Origin: Mycobacterium sp. 852002-10029_SCH5224772
Lineage (GTDB): Bacteria; Actinomycetota; Actinomycetes; Mycobacteriales; Mycobacteriaceae
Assembly (NCBI RefSeq): GCF_001667315.1
Contig: NZ_LZHT01000106.1
Span: 1 to 64,000 of the forward strand
DNA length: 64,000 nt
Direction: 5' to 3'
A program made the position numbers and the translations under genes. Positions 42,585-50,389 of this stretch are shown piece after piece; within the stretch, counting starts at the first letter, position 1; each line of letters opens with the position of its first letter. The notes beneath the pieces were generated by a model, which worked only from the letters and a program-made list of their open reading frames with translations, was not told the origin of the DNA and ran no database searches.

Positions 42585-44633
42585 ATGCACACCGAGACCG
42601 CGCAAGTCATCGAACGACCCAGTGACCTCACCGCCTCCTGGTTGACCGCGGTGATCGGCACCGGACCCATCGCCGATTTCTCGGTCGAGCGCATCGGTAC
42701 CGGCCAGATGAGTGAGTGCTACCGCGTCCGGCTCAGCTATGCCGACGCCGACGGCGACGCCGACGGCGAGGGGCCGCTCAGTAGGCCCGAGTCGGTGGTG
42801 CTCAAGGTTGCGGCCACCGACCCGGTGAGCCGGCAGACCGGTCTGGCGCTGGGACTCTACGAGCGGGAGGTCCGCTTCTACGGCGACATCGCGCCGCGCC
42901 TGGGTGGACCGATCGCGCCCTGCTACCACGCGGCGGTCGACACCTCGACGGGTGTGTTCGACCTGCTGCTGGGCGACGCCGGACCGGCCGTCGTGGGCGA
43001 CGAAATCGCCGGCGCCACAATCGAACAGGCCCGCCTCGGCGCCGTCGAACTGGGCCGGCTGCACGGCCCGCTGCTCGGCGACGTCTCGCTGGCCGAAGCG
43101 CCGTGGCTCAACCGTGACGCGCCGCTGAACCAGGCGATGATCACCCCGCTGTACGCGGGTTTCGTCGACCGCTACGGCGACCAGATCGCACCCGAGCACC
43201 GTGTGGTGTGTGAACGGCTGGTGGCCGCATTCGACGGCTACCTGGCTTCGGAACAGGAGGCGGCGGGGGCTTCCGCGCAGGGCCGCATCCAGGGCCTGGT
43301 GCACGGCGACTACCGGTTGGACAACATGTTGTTCGGTACCGCCGGTGCCGACCGCGCGTTGACGGTGGTCGATTGGCAAACCGTGTCCTGGGGTCCGGCG
43401 CTGACCGACCTGTCCTACTTCCTCGGGTGCGCGCTGCCCACCGAGGACCGTCGGAAGCATTACGATGCGCTGCTGCGGGCTTACTGCGAAGCGCTGGGAC
43501 CCGACGCGCCCATCACCCTGGCCGACGTCGCCGACGGCGTGCGCCGGCAGAGCTTTTTCGGCGTGATGATGGCGATCGTCTCCTCGATGCTGGTGGAGCG
43601 CACCGACCGTGGCGACCAGATGTTCATGACGATGCTGCGTCGGCACTGCGATCATGTGCTCGACACGGACGCGCTGGCGACGCTGCCGGCCGCGGTGGCG
43701 CCCGAGCCGTTGCAACCCTCGCCCGAGGATGAACTCGCCCACGATCCCACCGCCGAACCGCTGTGGAGCGAGAGTTGGTACGCCGACTTCGCCGATCCCG
43801 CACAGGGATTGGGTGGCTGGTTCCGCCTGGGCCTGGTGGCCAACGAGCAGACCGCATGGGTTCATGTGCTGTTGTGCGGGCCCGACATGCCCACCGTCGC
43901 CGTCGAGGCGCAGGTTCGGATGCCAGCGGACCCGTGGACGGTGCGCACCGATGAGTTCGAGCTCGGCCATTCCGTCGGTGCGCCATTGCGGAGCTACCGC
44001 GTCGACCTGCGCGCGCGGGGTCAGTCCTACGCCGACCCGGCGGCGTTGTTGCGCGGGGAATCCGGCACGCCCGTCGAGATGACGATGAACCTGGTGTGGG
44101 ACACCGACGGCACCCCGTACAAGTACGGGCTGACGACGCGGTATGAGATTCCGTGCACCGTCTCGGGCGCCATCACCATCGACGGGACCAGCTACCGCGT
44201 CGATTCCGTTCCCGGCCAGCGTGATCACTCCTGGGGTGTGCGCGATTGGTGGAGCATGGATTGGATTTGGAGCGCGCTGCATCTGGACGACGGCACCCAT
44301 CTGCACGGTGTCAACATCCGCATTCCCGGCGCACCCGCGTTCAGCATCGGCTACACCCAAGACGCCGACGGCCGGGTCACCGAGCTGCAGACCGTCGACT
44401 CACGAGAGTCCTTCGCCGGCAACGGGTTACCGCTGAACGCGACATTGACGCTCAACCCGGGGGAGATCACCGCCGACGTTGACGTCCGCGGCCAGGCGCC
44501 GGTCCGGCTCGTCGCCGCGGACGGACGGGTCAGCCAGTTCCCCCGCGTGTGGGCCAGCATCACCACCGCCGACGGACGCAGCGGTGTCGGTTGGCTGGAA
44601 TGGAACCGCAACCTCGGCGAACACACCGGGTGA
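42585..44633 (+). CDS. Aminoglycoside-phosphotransferase-like kinase fused to a lipocalin-like domain
   Basis: A 682-residue two-domain protein. Residues about 15-360 form a protein-kinase-like small-molecule kinase domain with the catalytic loop VHGDYRLDNMLFG (near 244) and metal motif VVDWQTVSWGPALTDLSYF. Residues about 385-680 form a beta-rich domain with HSWGVRDWWSMDWIW and YKYGLTTRYE, as in actinobacterial DUF7064/DUF7065-type proteins resembling the hydroxysqualene/carotenoid 1,2-hydratase fold. Kinases of this group phosphorylate hydroxyl compounds. Its stop overlaps the gluconokinase GTG (GTGA), giving a two-kinase operon. Substrate unknown; the domain names are my reading and should be checked against profiles. 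Confidence 0.75.
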   Translation: MHTETAQVIERPSDLTASWLTAVIGTGPIADFSVERIGTGQMSECYRVRLSYADADGDADGEGPLSRPESVVLKVAATDPVSRQTGLALGLYEREVRFYGDIAPRLGGPIAPCYHAAVDTSTGVFDLLLGDAGPAVVGDEIAGATIEQARLGAVELGRLHGPLLGDVSLAEAPWLNRDAPLNQAMITPLYAGFVDRYGDQIAPEHRVVCERLVAAFDGYLASEQEAAGASAQGRIQGLVHGDYRLDNMLFGTAGADRALTVVDWQTVSWGPALTDLSYFLGCALPTEDRRKHYDALLRAYCEALGPDAPITLADVADGVRRQSFFGVMMAIVSSMLVERTDRGDQMFMTMLRRHCDHVLDTDALATLPAAVAPEPLQPSPEDELAHDPTAEPLWSESWYADFADPAQGLGGWFRLGLVANEQTAWVHVLLCGPDMPTVAVEAQVRMPADPWTVRTDEFELGHSVGAPLRSYRVDLRARGQSYADPAALLRGESGTPVEMTMNLVWDTDGTPYKYGLTTRYEIPCTVSGAITIDGTSYRVDSVPGQRDHSWGVRDWWSMDWIWSALHLDDGTHLHGVNIRIPGAPAFSIGYTQDADGRVTELQTVDSRESFAGNGLPLNATLTLNPGEITADVDVRGQAPVRLVAADGRVSQFPRVWASITTADGRSGVGWLEWNRNLGEHTG

Positions 44634-45124
44634 GCGGAACGGCCCCCGTCGTGGTGATGGGCGTATCCGGATCGGGCAAATCGACGGTCGGGGCGGCGCT
44701 CGCGCAACGTATGCGGGTCCCGTTCGTCGACGCCGACACCCTGCACCCGGCCGCCAACGTCGCCAAGATGGCGGCCGGCGAACCGCTCGACGACGACGAC
44801 CGCTATCCCTGGCTGGAAAAAGTCGGCGAATGGCTGACCGGTCATCGCGGCGGCGGTGTGGTGAGTTGCTCGGCGCTGAAAAGGCAGTATCGCGACCAGC
44901 TGCGCGCGCACTGCCCTGGCGTCGAATTCCTGCATCTGTCCGGTTCGGCCGAACTGATCGGCCGCCGGCTGGCGGCCCGGACCAACCACTTCATGCCGGC
45001 CGCGCTGCTGCGGTCGCAATTGGGCACGCTGGAGGCCCTCGCCCCCGACGAGGCCGGCATGACCGTCGACGCCGGAGACGATGTCGACGCGATCATCGAC
45101 GCCATCCTGAAAACGCGCCGCTAG
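44630..45124 (+). CDS. Gluconokinase
   Basis: A 164-residue P-loop kinase predicted to phosphorylate gluconate to 6-phosphogluconate for the pentose phosphate pathway. The P-loop is GVSGSGKST (near residue 10), followed by FVDADTLHPAANVAKM, DRYPWL, SCSALKR and HFMPAALLRSQL, all characteristic of the GntK family. The start is GTG 44630, overlapping the stop of the kinase-like gene. Its stop codon lies within the first bases of intergenic repeat copy B. No gluconate transporter is adjacent. Confidence 0.9.
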   Translation: MSGTAPVVVMGVSGSGKSTVGAALAQRMRVPFVDADTLHPAANVAKMAAGEPLDDDDRYPWLEKVGEWLTGHRGGGVVSCSALKRQYRDQLRAHCPGVEFLHLSGSAELIGRRLAARTNHFMPAALLRSQLGTLEALAPDEAGMTVDAGDDVDAIIDAILKTRR

Positions 45125-45266
45125 CGTCCTCGGTCAAAAATGCGGACCCGGCATGGTTTGGCGCTGTGAGGCCGGGCTGCGTCGCGTGGGGGTTAGGTAC
45201 GAATTCCCCTAACCTCTAATTTTTTCGTCCATCTCCGACGCGCTCGGTGACCCGCACCGCCACTCT
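45121..45266. repeat. Intergenic repeat copy B (about 150 bp)
   Basis: Second copy of the element at 20548-20695, in the same orientation. It begins CTAGCGTCCT at the gluconokinase stop, as copy A begins at the stop of the gene before it. It contains an AT-rich centre (CCTCTAATTTTTT). The two copies lie either side of the accessory block plus lppI, lipT and the two kinase genes. Confidence 0.7.
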
Positions 45267-45287
45267 AGCAGGGGCAAACGCCCTCGT

Positions 45288-45302
45288 GTAGCATTATGCT
45301 AC
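45288..45302. promoter_or_regulatory. Palindrome at the toxin-antitoxin promoter
   Basis: GTAGCA-TTA-TGCTAC is a perfect palindrome 35 bp before the antitoxin ATG. TATGCT (45296-45301) inside it fits a -10 element, so bound antitoxin would occlude the promoter. This is the usual autoregulation scheme of type II modules. Confidence 0.55.
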
Positions 45303-45336
45303 GAAACGTAACGGTGTGCTGCATGTGGAGGATGTC

Positions 45337-45726
45337 ATGGCCGAGGCCGTCGATCGTGTCACCCGCGTCGCGTCCGACCTGATGGACAGCGCGGCCGCCG
45401 AGGGCGCCCGCCAGAGTCGCTCGGCCAAGCAGCAGCTCGACCATTGGGCGCGGGTCGGGCGCGCTGTCTCGAGCCAGCACACCGCTTCGCGGCGGCGGGT
45501 CGAAGCGGCGCTCGCCGGCCAGCTGGCGACCGGCGAACTCACCGTCGAGGAGGGCGTGGTGTTCAACGCCGAGATCTCCGCGGCCATCGAAGAAAGCCTG
45601 GCGCGCACCAACTACGGGGCGACGCTGGCCGGGCAGGGCGTCACCACCGTCGCCCTCGACGAGAACGGCGACATCGTCGAGCACCGGCCCGACGGCGCCG
45701 CCGTGGTGCTTGCGGCCGGGCGCTGA
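45337..45726 (+). CDS. ParD-like antitoxin
   Basis: A 129-residue small protein starting MAEAVDRVTRVASDLMDSAA, with the stretch RQSRSAKQQLDHWARVGRA typical of the ParD-like antitoxin family seen in mycobacteria. This N-terminal half likely forms a ribbon-helix-helix DNA-binding unit; the C-terminal half would bind the toxin. The ATG at 45337 is chosen for its ribosome site (GGAGG, five bases away). The gene for a zeta-like kinase follows 24 bp downstream, and a palindrome covers the promoter. Confidence 0.75.
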   Translation: MAEAVDRVTRVASDLMDSAAAEGARQSRSAKQQLDHWARVGRAVSSQHTASRRRVEAALAGQLATGELTVEEGVVFNAEISAAIEESLARTNYGATLAGQGVTTVALDENGDIVEHRPDGAAVVLAAGR

Positions 45727-45750
45727 CCCGGCGTTCGTGGACACGGCCCG

Positions 45751-46329
45751 ATGGATCGACTTGACCTGGTGGTCGGGCCGAACGGCGCCGGCAAATCGAC
45801 CCTTATCGCGTTCACTTTGGCGCCGCTGTTACCCGGAAGCCTGGTGGTCAACGCCGACGAAATCGCAAGACAGCGCTGGCCGGAGGATCCGACGGCGCAC
45901 GCCTACGACGCCGCGCACGTCGCCGCCGGCACGCGCGCGAAGCTGATCGACCTCGGTCGGTCGTTCATCGCGGAGACCGTATTTTCCCACCCGTCGAAGC
46001 TGGACCTGATCCACGCCGCCCGGCGCGCGGGCTTCACCGTCGTCGTGCACGCGCTGATCATCCCGGAAGACCTTGCCGTGGAACGTGTCCGACACCGCGT
46101 GCGGGCCGGCGGCCATGACGTACCGGAGACCAAGATCCGCGAGCGCCACCGCCGCTTGTGGACGCCGGTCACCGAAGCCGTCGCCCTATCCGACATCGCC
46201 ACCGTCTACGACAACAGCCGCCTGCGCGGGCCCCGCATCGTCGCCCGCCTCAGCGGCGGCCTGACGGTCGGTTCCCCCGAGTGGCCCGCGTTCACGCCGG
46301 AGCACCTGCGGTCACGCTGGCGCAACTAG
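45751..46329 (+). CDS. Zeta-toxin-like P-loop kinase
   Basis: A 192-residue P-loop protein with Walker A GPNGAGKSTL near residue 9, VNADEIARQRWP, an acidic FIAETVFSHPSK segment, and RVRHRVRAGGHDVPETKIRERH. These match the zeta toxin/UDP-N-acetylglucosamine kinase family. Classical zeta toxins phosphorylate the cell-wall precursor UDP-GlcNAc and are held in check by an antitoxin. The partner here is ParD-like rather than epsilon, a pairing common in mycobacterial annotations. Toxicity is not proven for such chromosomal copies. The gene converges with the DoxX gene 19 bp away. Confidence 0.78.
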   Translation: MDRLDLVVGPNGAGKSTLIAFTLAPLLPGSLVVNADEIARQRWPEDPTAHAYDAAHVAAGTRAKLIDLGRSFIAETVFSHPSKLDLIHAARRAGFTVVVHALIIPEDLAVERVRHRVRAGGHDVPETKIRERHRRLWTPVTEAVALSDIATVYDNSRLRGPRIVARLSGGLTVGSPEWPAFTPEHLRSRWRN

Positions 46330-46348
46330 CTCGGCCGGTCCGGCGTAC

Positions 46349-47416
46349 TTACCAGGGGAGCTTGCGGCGGCCGGTCTCGACCTGCCCGCCGACTCGCTCG
46401 CGCGCGGTGTCGGCAAGGTGGCTGCTGCGCTGGCGCGCGGTCTCGGCGAGCTCCTCACCGCGCACCCGTGCGGCATCGGCCAGCTTTTCGCTGCGCTTGC
46501 GCGCCCGCTTCGCCAACTTCTCGCTGCGCTTGCGCGCCTTCTTGGCCAATGGTGCGGCCCGGTCGGCGGCCTCGTCAGCGAGTTCTTCGCCGCGCTTGCG
46601 CGCCTTCTCGGCCAGATAGGCGGCGCGGTCGGCGGCCTCGTCGGCCCATTCCTCCCCACGCTTGCGGGCCTTCTTCGCCAGCGGCCTGCTGCGCTCGGCC
46701 GCGGTGCTCGCCAGCTCGCGGCCACGTTCCAGTGCGGTTTCGGCATACGGTGCGCCGCGTTGCGCTGCCGTGTTGGCCAATTCGCGGCCGCGTTCGAGCG
46801 CGGCTTCGGCGTACGGCGCGCCCCGTTCCGCCGCGGTGCTGGCCAACTCGCGGCCGCGTTCGGCACCGACCTGCAGGCCGTGTGCGATCCGATCACCGAG
46901 CTCCGAAAAATCGCCATCGAAGGCCGAATCGTCGGATCCGGGCCACGCCGACGAGACCCGCTCCGAGAGCCGCTCGGCCGCCCGGCGTCCGCGCCATCCC
47001 AGCGAGGGCTTGCCCGCGGTATCGGCGGACGCGATGAGAAGCCCGCCCAGCAGGCTGAGGTCGGTGAGAAATTGCTGGCGCTTCTGGGCTTTGGCCGCCG
47101 GGTCGCTTTCGTTCCAGAACGAGTGCGCCCCGATGTTGGCCGGTAACACCGTCACCGCGAGTGCGGCCGAGGCGATGCGGGGGAGCTTGCCGGTGGCAAG
47201 CAGCAGGCCGCCGCCGATTTGGACGGCCGCGGTGATTTGGGCGACCGTCTCCGGGTCGCTGGGAATGTTGCCGCTCACCGCGTCCGGCAACGCCTGCAAG
47301 CCGTCGACTGCCGGCGCCGCCGCCTGGGCCGCCGATTTGGGGTTGAGTAGTGAATTGACTCCTTGCCCGATGAATGCGACTGACAACAGGGGTCGCGCGA
47401 TTCTCCTGATCACCAT
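46349..47416 (-). CDS. DoxX-family membrane protein with a long 11-residue-repeat tail
   Basis: A 355-residue protein. Residues 1-135 are a DoxX-type membrane domain with about four helices (FIGQGVNSLLNPKSAAQ, GGGLLLATGKLPRIASAA, HSFWNESDP), a family linked to redox homeostasis. Residues 186-339 are fourteen consecutive 11-residue units with consensus xR(G/S)xxLAxxA(A/R), rich in Ala, Glu, Arg and Lys. This hendecad pattern predicts one long amphipathic helix or coiled coil about 150 residues long, probably in the cytoplasm or along the membrane. The start is ATG 47416; TTG 47449 is the alternative. The function of the tail is unknown. Confidence 0.8.
   Translation of the reverse strand: MVIRRIARPLLSVAFIGQGVNSLLNPKSAAQAAAPAVDGLQALPDAVSGNIPSDPETVAQITAAVQIGGGLLLATGKLPRIASAALAVTVLPANIGAHSFWNESDPAAKAQKRQQFLTDLSLLGGLLIASADTAGKPSLGWRGRRAAERLSERVSSAWPGSDDSAFDGDFSELGDRIAHGLQVGAERGRELASTAAERGAPYAEAALERGRELANTAAQRGAPYAETALERGRELASTAAERSRPLAKKARKRGEEWADEAADRAAYLAEKARKRGEELADEAADRAAPLAKKARKRSEKLAKRARKRSEKLADAARVRGEELAETARQRSSHLADTARERVGGQVETGRRKLPW
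46400..46861 (-). repeat. Fourteen tandem 33-bp units encoding the hendecad tail
   Basis: The DNA encoding residues 186-339 of the DoxX protein is built of 33-bp units in frame. The first five units alternate two types (ERGRELA-type and ERGAPYA-type); later ones become Lys/Arg-rich. Copy number may vary between strains. Confidence 0.75.
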
Positions 47417-47511
47417 GGCCCGTGTATTACCCGACTGCTTGTCGAGCAAACCGTGACGCCGATATGCGCAGCTAGGGCGGCGCAGTGGCGCACCCGGATA
47501 GGGTGGAGCGC

Positions 47512-48072
47512 GTGCGAGCGTTGATCATCGTCGACGTGCAAAACGATTTCTGCGAGGGCGGCTCCGTGCCGGTGGCCGGTGGCGCCGCCGTCGCGCCCGC
47601 CATCAACGCCTACCTCGCCGGCGGCCCGGGCTACCGGCACATCGTGGCGACCCAGGACTTCCACATCGACCCGGGAGACCATTTCTCCGACCGGCCGGAC
47701 TACTCCTCGTCCTGGCCCCCACACTGCGTCGCCGGAAGCGCGGGCGCGGAATTTCGGCCCGACTTGGACACCACGCGCATCGATGCCGTCTTCCGCAAGG
47801 GCGCCTACTCCGCGGGGTACAGCGGCTTCGAGGGCGCCGACCAGAACGGGACCTCCCTCCTGGAGTGGTTGCGGCAGCGCGGGGTTGACGACGTCGACGT
47901 GGTCGGCATCGCCACCGACCATTGCGTCCGGCGGACCGCCGAGGACGCGGCACGCGCGGGTCTGACCACCAGGGTGCTGGTGGACCTGACCGCGGCCGCG
48001 GCGGCGGATTCGGCCGCACAGGCGCTGGCGGAGATGGAATCCGTCGGCATCGAGTTGGTGGGGAATCGGTGA
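47512..48072 (+). CDS. pncA: Nicotinamidase/pyrazinamidase PncA
   Basis: A 186-residue enzyme that hydrolyses nicotinamide to nicotinic acid for NAD recycling and activates pyrazinamide. All key residues known from M. tuberculosis PncA are at the same numbers: catalytic Asp8, Lys96 and Cys138, and metal ligands Asp49, His51, His57 and His71. The start GTG 47512 gives MRALIIVD and the standard 186 residues. His57 is intact, unlike in M. bovis. It is divergent from the DoxX gene and translationally coupled to the next gene by a TGATG overlap. From residues alone the enzyme should be active. Confidence 0.97.
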   Translation: MRALIIVDVQNDFCEGGSVPVAGGAAVAPAINAYLAGGPGYRHIVATQDFHIDPGDHFSDRPDYSSSWPPHCVAGSAGAEFRPDLDTTRIDAVFRKGAYSAGYSGFEGADQNGTSLLEWLRQRGVDDVDVVGIATDHCVRRTAEDAARAGLTTRVLVDLTAAAAADSAAQALAEMESVGIELVGNR

Positions 48073-48872
48073 TGGTGGTGCCACTGGACCGGGAACGTCT
48101 GCTCGCGGCGGTGGAGCGCTCGCCGCAGGCGGCCGCTGCGCACGATCGCGCCGGGTGGGTGGCGCTGTTTACCGGAGACGGCCGGGTCGAGGACCCGGTG
48201 GGCTCGCGGCCCCACGTGGGGCGTGAGCAGATCGGCCGTTTCTATGACACTTTCATCGGCCCGCGCGACATCAGGTTCCATCGCGATCTCGACATCGTCT
48301 TCGGCACAGCGGTTCTGCGCGATCTCGAACTCGAGGTGGCGATGGGTCCGGCCGTGACCATGTATATTCCCGCATTCCTGCGCTATGACCTCCGAGAAGC
48401 CAACGGCGAGTGGCTAATCGGCGAACTACGGGCCTATTGGGAGCTGCCCGCGATGATGGCGCAGTTTCTGCGCACCGGCCCGGGCGCCGTGAGCCCCGCG
48501 CTGCACCTGTCCAAGGGCCTGCTGACCAATCAGGGATGGCGGGGGAGCGCCGGATTCATGGCCGGATTCCGGCGGGTGGGTGCGCGCCACCAGCGGCTCG
48601 TGCAAACGTTCCTCGCCGCCGTCGCGCAAGGAGACACGTTCGCTGCGGCGCGGGCGTTGTCATCAAGAGCCGCAATAACATTAGGCGATCGCGACCCGAT
48701 CGAACTGGCCGAACTCGTGGAACAACTGGACGGGGCCGGCGCCACCAAGATGATCAGCGCGGGTCCGACGGTCGCGGTTTCCGTCAACTCGGGACACGGG
48801 CGCGCCATCATGTTCGCCGATGTGGCGTGGCGCGGCAACGCGATCAATCGGATCCGGTACTTTACCGGCTGA
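48072..48872 (+). CDS. Rv2042c-like protein with two SnoaL/NTF2-like halves
   Basis: A 266-residue protein of unknown function. The N-terminal half (about 8-130) has the pattern HDRAGWVALFTGDGRVEDPVGSRPHVG, typical of SnoaL/ketosteroid-isomerase-like folds. The second half (about 175-265, HQRLVQTFLAAVAQGD) looks like a second such fold. The ATG lies within the pncA stop (TGATG), so the two are co-translated, as with Rv2043c-Rv2042c in M. tuberculosis. A small-molecule binding or isomerase role would fit the fold, but there is no direct evidence. Confidence 0.78.
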   Translation: MVVPLDRERLLAAVERSPQAAAAHDRAGWVALFTGDGRVEDPVGSRPHVGREQIGRFYDTFIGPRDIRFHRDLDIVFGTAVLRDLELEVAMGPAVTMYIPAFLRYDLREANGEWLIGELRAYWELPAMMAQFLRTGPGAVSPALHLSKGLLTNQGWRGSAGFMAGFRRVGARHQRLVQTFLAAVAQGDTFAAARALSSRAAITLGDRDPIELAELVEQLDGAGATKMISAGPTVAVSVNSGHGRAIMFADVAWRGNAINRIRYFTG

Positions 48873-48883
48873 TCCGACTCGGT

Positions 48884-49234
48884 TCAGCGCAGGACCATCA
48901 GCGCCAGCGACGCCGCGGACAGGCACAGGTAGGCCCCGGGGAACGCGATGTTGTACACGACGCGGGCCCTCAGGTGCGTCAACACCGCACCGACGAAAAA
49001 CAGGACCAGGCCGGCGGCAGCCGCGATTCCCAATTCGCGTGGGCCCAGCAGCCCGACCACGATCCCGGCGGCGCCGGCCAGCTTCACCGCGCCCAGCGCC
49101 GGTAACCACGAACGCGGCACCCCGACCTGGGCGGAATTCGCCAGCACGAATCGAGCCGGAACGAAATCGGCGATCGCTATTGCGGCGGTGACGGCCGCGG
49201 TCGACAGCGTGATCACGACAAGTGCGATGCCCAT
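48884..49234 (-). CDS. DoxX-like four-helix membrane protein
   Basis: A 116-residue membrane protein with four helices: VVITLSTAAVTAAIAIADF, LPALGAVKLAGAAGIVVGLL, LGIAAAAGLVLFFVGAVL and AYLCLSAASLALMVL. This matches the small DoxX-like family. The ATG 49234 is chosen; TTG 49243 is nine bases upstream and overlaps the stop of a possible leader frame (TTGA). It is read divergently from an ECF sigma factor gene. Such sigma factors often control neighbouring redox-related genes, so this is a probable target. Confidence 0.78.
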   Translation of the reverse strand: MGIALVVITLSTAAVTAAIAIADFVPARFVLANSAQVGVPRSWLPALGAVKLAGAAGIVVGLLGPRELGIAAAAGLVLFFVGAVLTHLRARVVYNIAFPGAYLCLSAASLALMVLR

Positions 49235-49239
49235 GTCGA

Positions 49240-49323
49240 TCAATCCCTTGTCCCGCAGCGATTTCCGCAGCGGCGGGTCGCATGGTTGCCGAGTGCGCGG
49301 TGGCGCACAATCGGTAAGGTCAT
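49240..49323 (-). CDS. Possible 27-codon leader frame upstream of the DoxX-like gene
   Basis: ATG 49323 is preceded by a strong ribosome site (GAAGGAGG) and opens 27 codons (MTLPIVRHRALGN...CGNRCGTRD) ending TGA 49242-49240, which overlaps the TTG upstream of the DoxX-like start. The peptide is basic with two cysteines. It could be a translated leader coupled to the membrane protein or a chance frame; the ribosome site is the main support. Confidence 0.35.
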   Translation of the reverse strand: MTLPIVRHRALGNHATRRCGNRCGTRD

Positions 49324-49402
49324 GGTGTTGGCCTCCTTCGCAACAGGAATCTCGTCAGATGCGGTCATCTCCTTGACGACTTCCGGGCAGAAAAGGTGAC
49401 CC

Positions 49403-50377
49403 ATGGGCACAACAACAACGGATCTGGTGGCACTCGCCCAGCGTTTCGACGCGGATCGGCGACACCTGCGGTCGGTGGCGTTCGGACTGCTGGGTTCGGT
49501 GGCTGACGCGGACGACGCGGTGCAGACGGCGTGGTTGAAGGCCAGCCGTGCGGACTTCGGGGCCGTCGACAACCTCTCCGGCTGGTTCACGACGATCACC
49601 GCCCGCGAGGCGCTGGACCAACTCCGCGCGCGCAAGCGGCGCGCCGAGCAACCCCTCGGCGAACCCGACGAGCTGGACCGGCTCGCCGAGGCGGCGTCGG
49701 CGCCGGCCGACCAGGACCCACTGCTGGCGGAGTCGGTGAGCAGCGCGCTGCTCGTCGTGCTCGACCGGCTCTCACCGGCACAGCGCGTCGCTTTCGTGCT
49801 CCACGACGTGTTTGCCATGCCGTTCGAAACGATCGCCGCGTTGTTGGACCGGTCGCCGGATGCGGCGAAGAAGCTCGCCAGCCGGGCCCGCAATCGGCTG
49901 CACGCGGGCCCGGTCGCCGAACCACGCCGCACCGCCGGCCACCTCGAGGTGGTGGAGGCGTTTCTGGCGGCCTCCCGCGGCGGCGATATCGCCGCCCTGC
50001 TCGAGCTGCTGGCTCCCGACGTCGTGCGCACGGTCGACCGGGCCCTGGTGCCCGTGGACGTGCCGACCACGTTGCGCGGCGCCGCGCAGGTGGCCGCGGA
50101 GACCCGCCGGTTCGCGCGGCGGGCGCGCGCCGGTGCTGTCATGCTCATCGACGGGACCCCGGGCATCGCGATCGTCGCACGTGGGCGCGCGCAGATCCTG
50201 CTGGTGATCGGCATCGGCGCCGACGATCGCATCCACACGATCTACATCACCGGCGATGCCGAGCGCATCCGCAGGGCGGCGCTCGCGCTGCCGCGTGGAC
50301 CGATCCAGGAACATCACAACCTCATCGGGTACCAAGGACGTCAGACAGAGCCGGCCAAGGGCCGGAAACGCGGCTAG
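49403..50377 (+). CDS. ECF sigma factor with C-terminal SnoaL-like domain (ECF41/SigJ type)
   Basis: A 324-residue RNA polymerase sigma factor. Region 2 is about residues 10-80 (HLRSVAFGLLGSVADADDAVQTAW) and region 4 about 110-165 (LDRLSPAQRVAFVLHDVFAMPFETIAALLDRSPDAAKKLASRAR). The remaining 150 residues form a SnoaL-like domain (VVEAFLAASRGGDIAALLELLAPDVV) that in ECF41 proteins modulates activity in place of an anti-sigma factor. The ATG has AAAAGGTG upstream. Targets are typically adjacent, and the divergent DoxX-like gene is the obvious candidate. M. tuberculosis SigJ has the same design; I cannot say this is its orthologue. Confidence 0.87.
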   Translation: MGTTTTDLVALAQRFDADRRHLRSVAFGLLGSVADADDAVQTAWLKASRADFGAVDNLSGWFTTITAREALDQLRARKRRAEQPLGEPDELDRLAEAASAPADQDPLLAESVSSALLVVLDRLSPAQRVAFVLHDVFAMPFETIAALLDRSPDAAKKLASRARNRLHAGPVAEPRRTAGHLEVVEAFLAASRGGDIAALLELLAPDVVRTVDRALVPVDVPTTLRGAAQVAAETRRFARRARAGAVMLIDGTPGIAIVARGRAQILLVIGIGADDRIHTIYITGDAERIRRAALALPRGPIQEHHNLIGYQGRQTEPAKGRKRG

Positions 50378-50389
50378 ACCGGGAGACCC

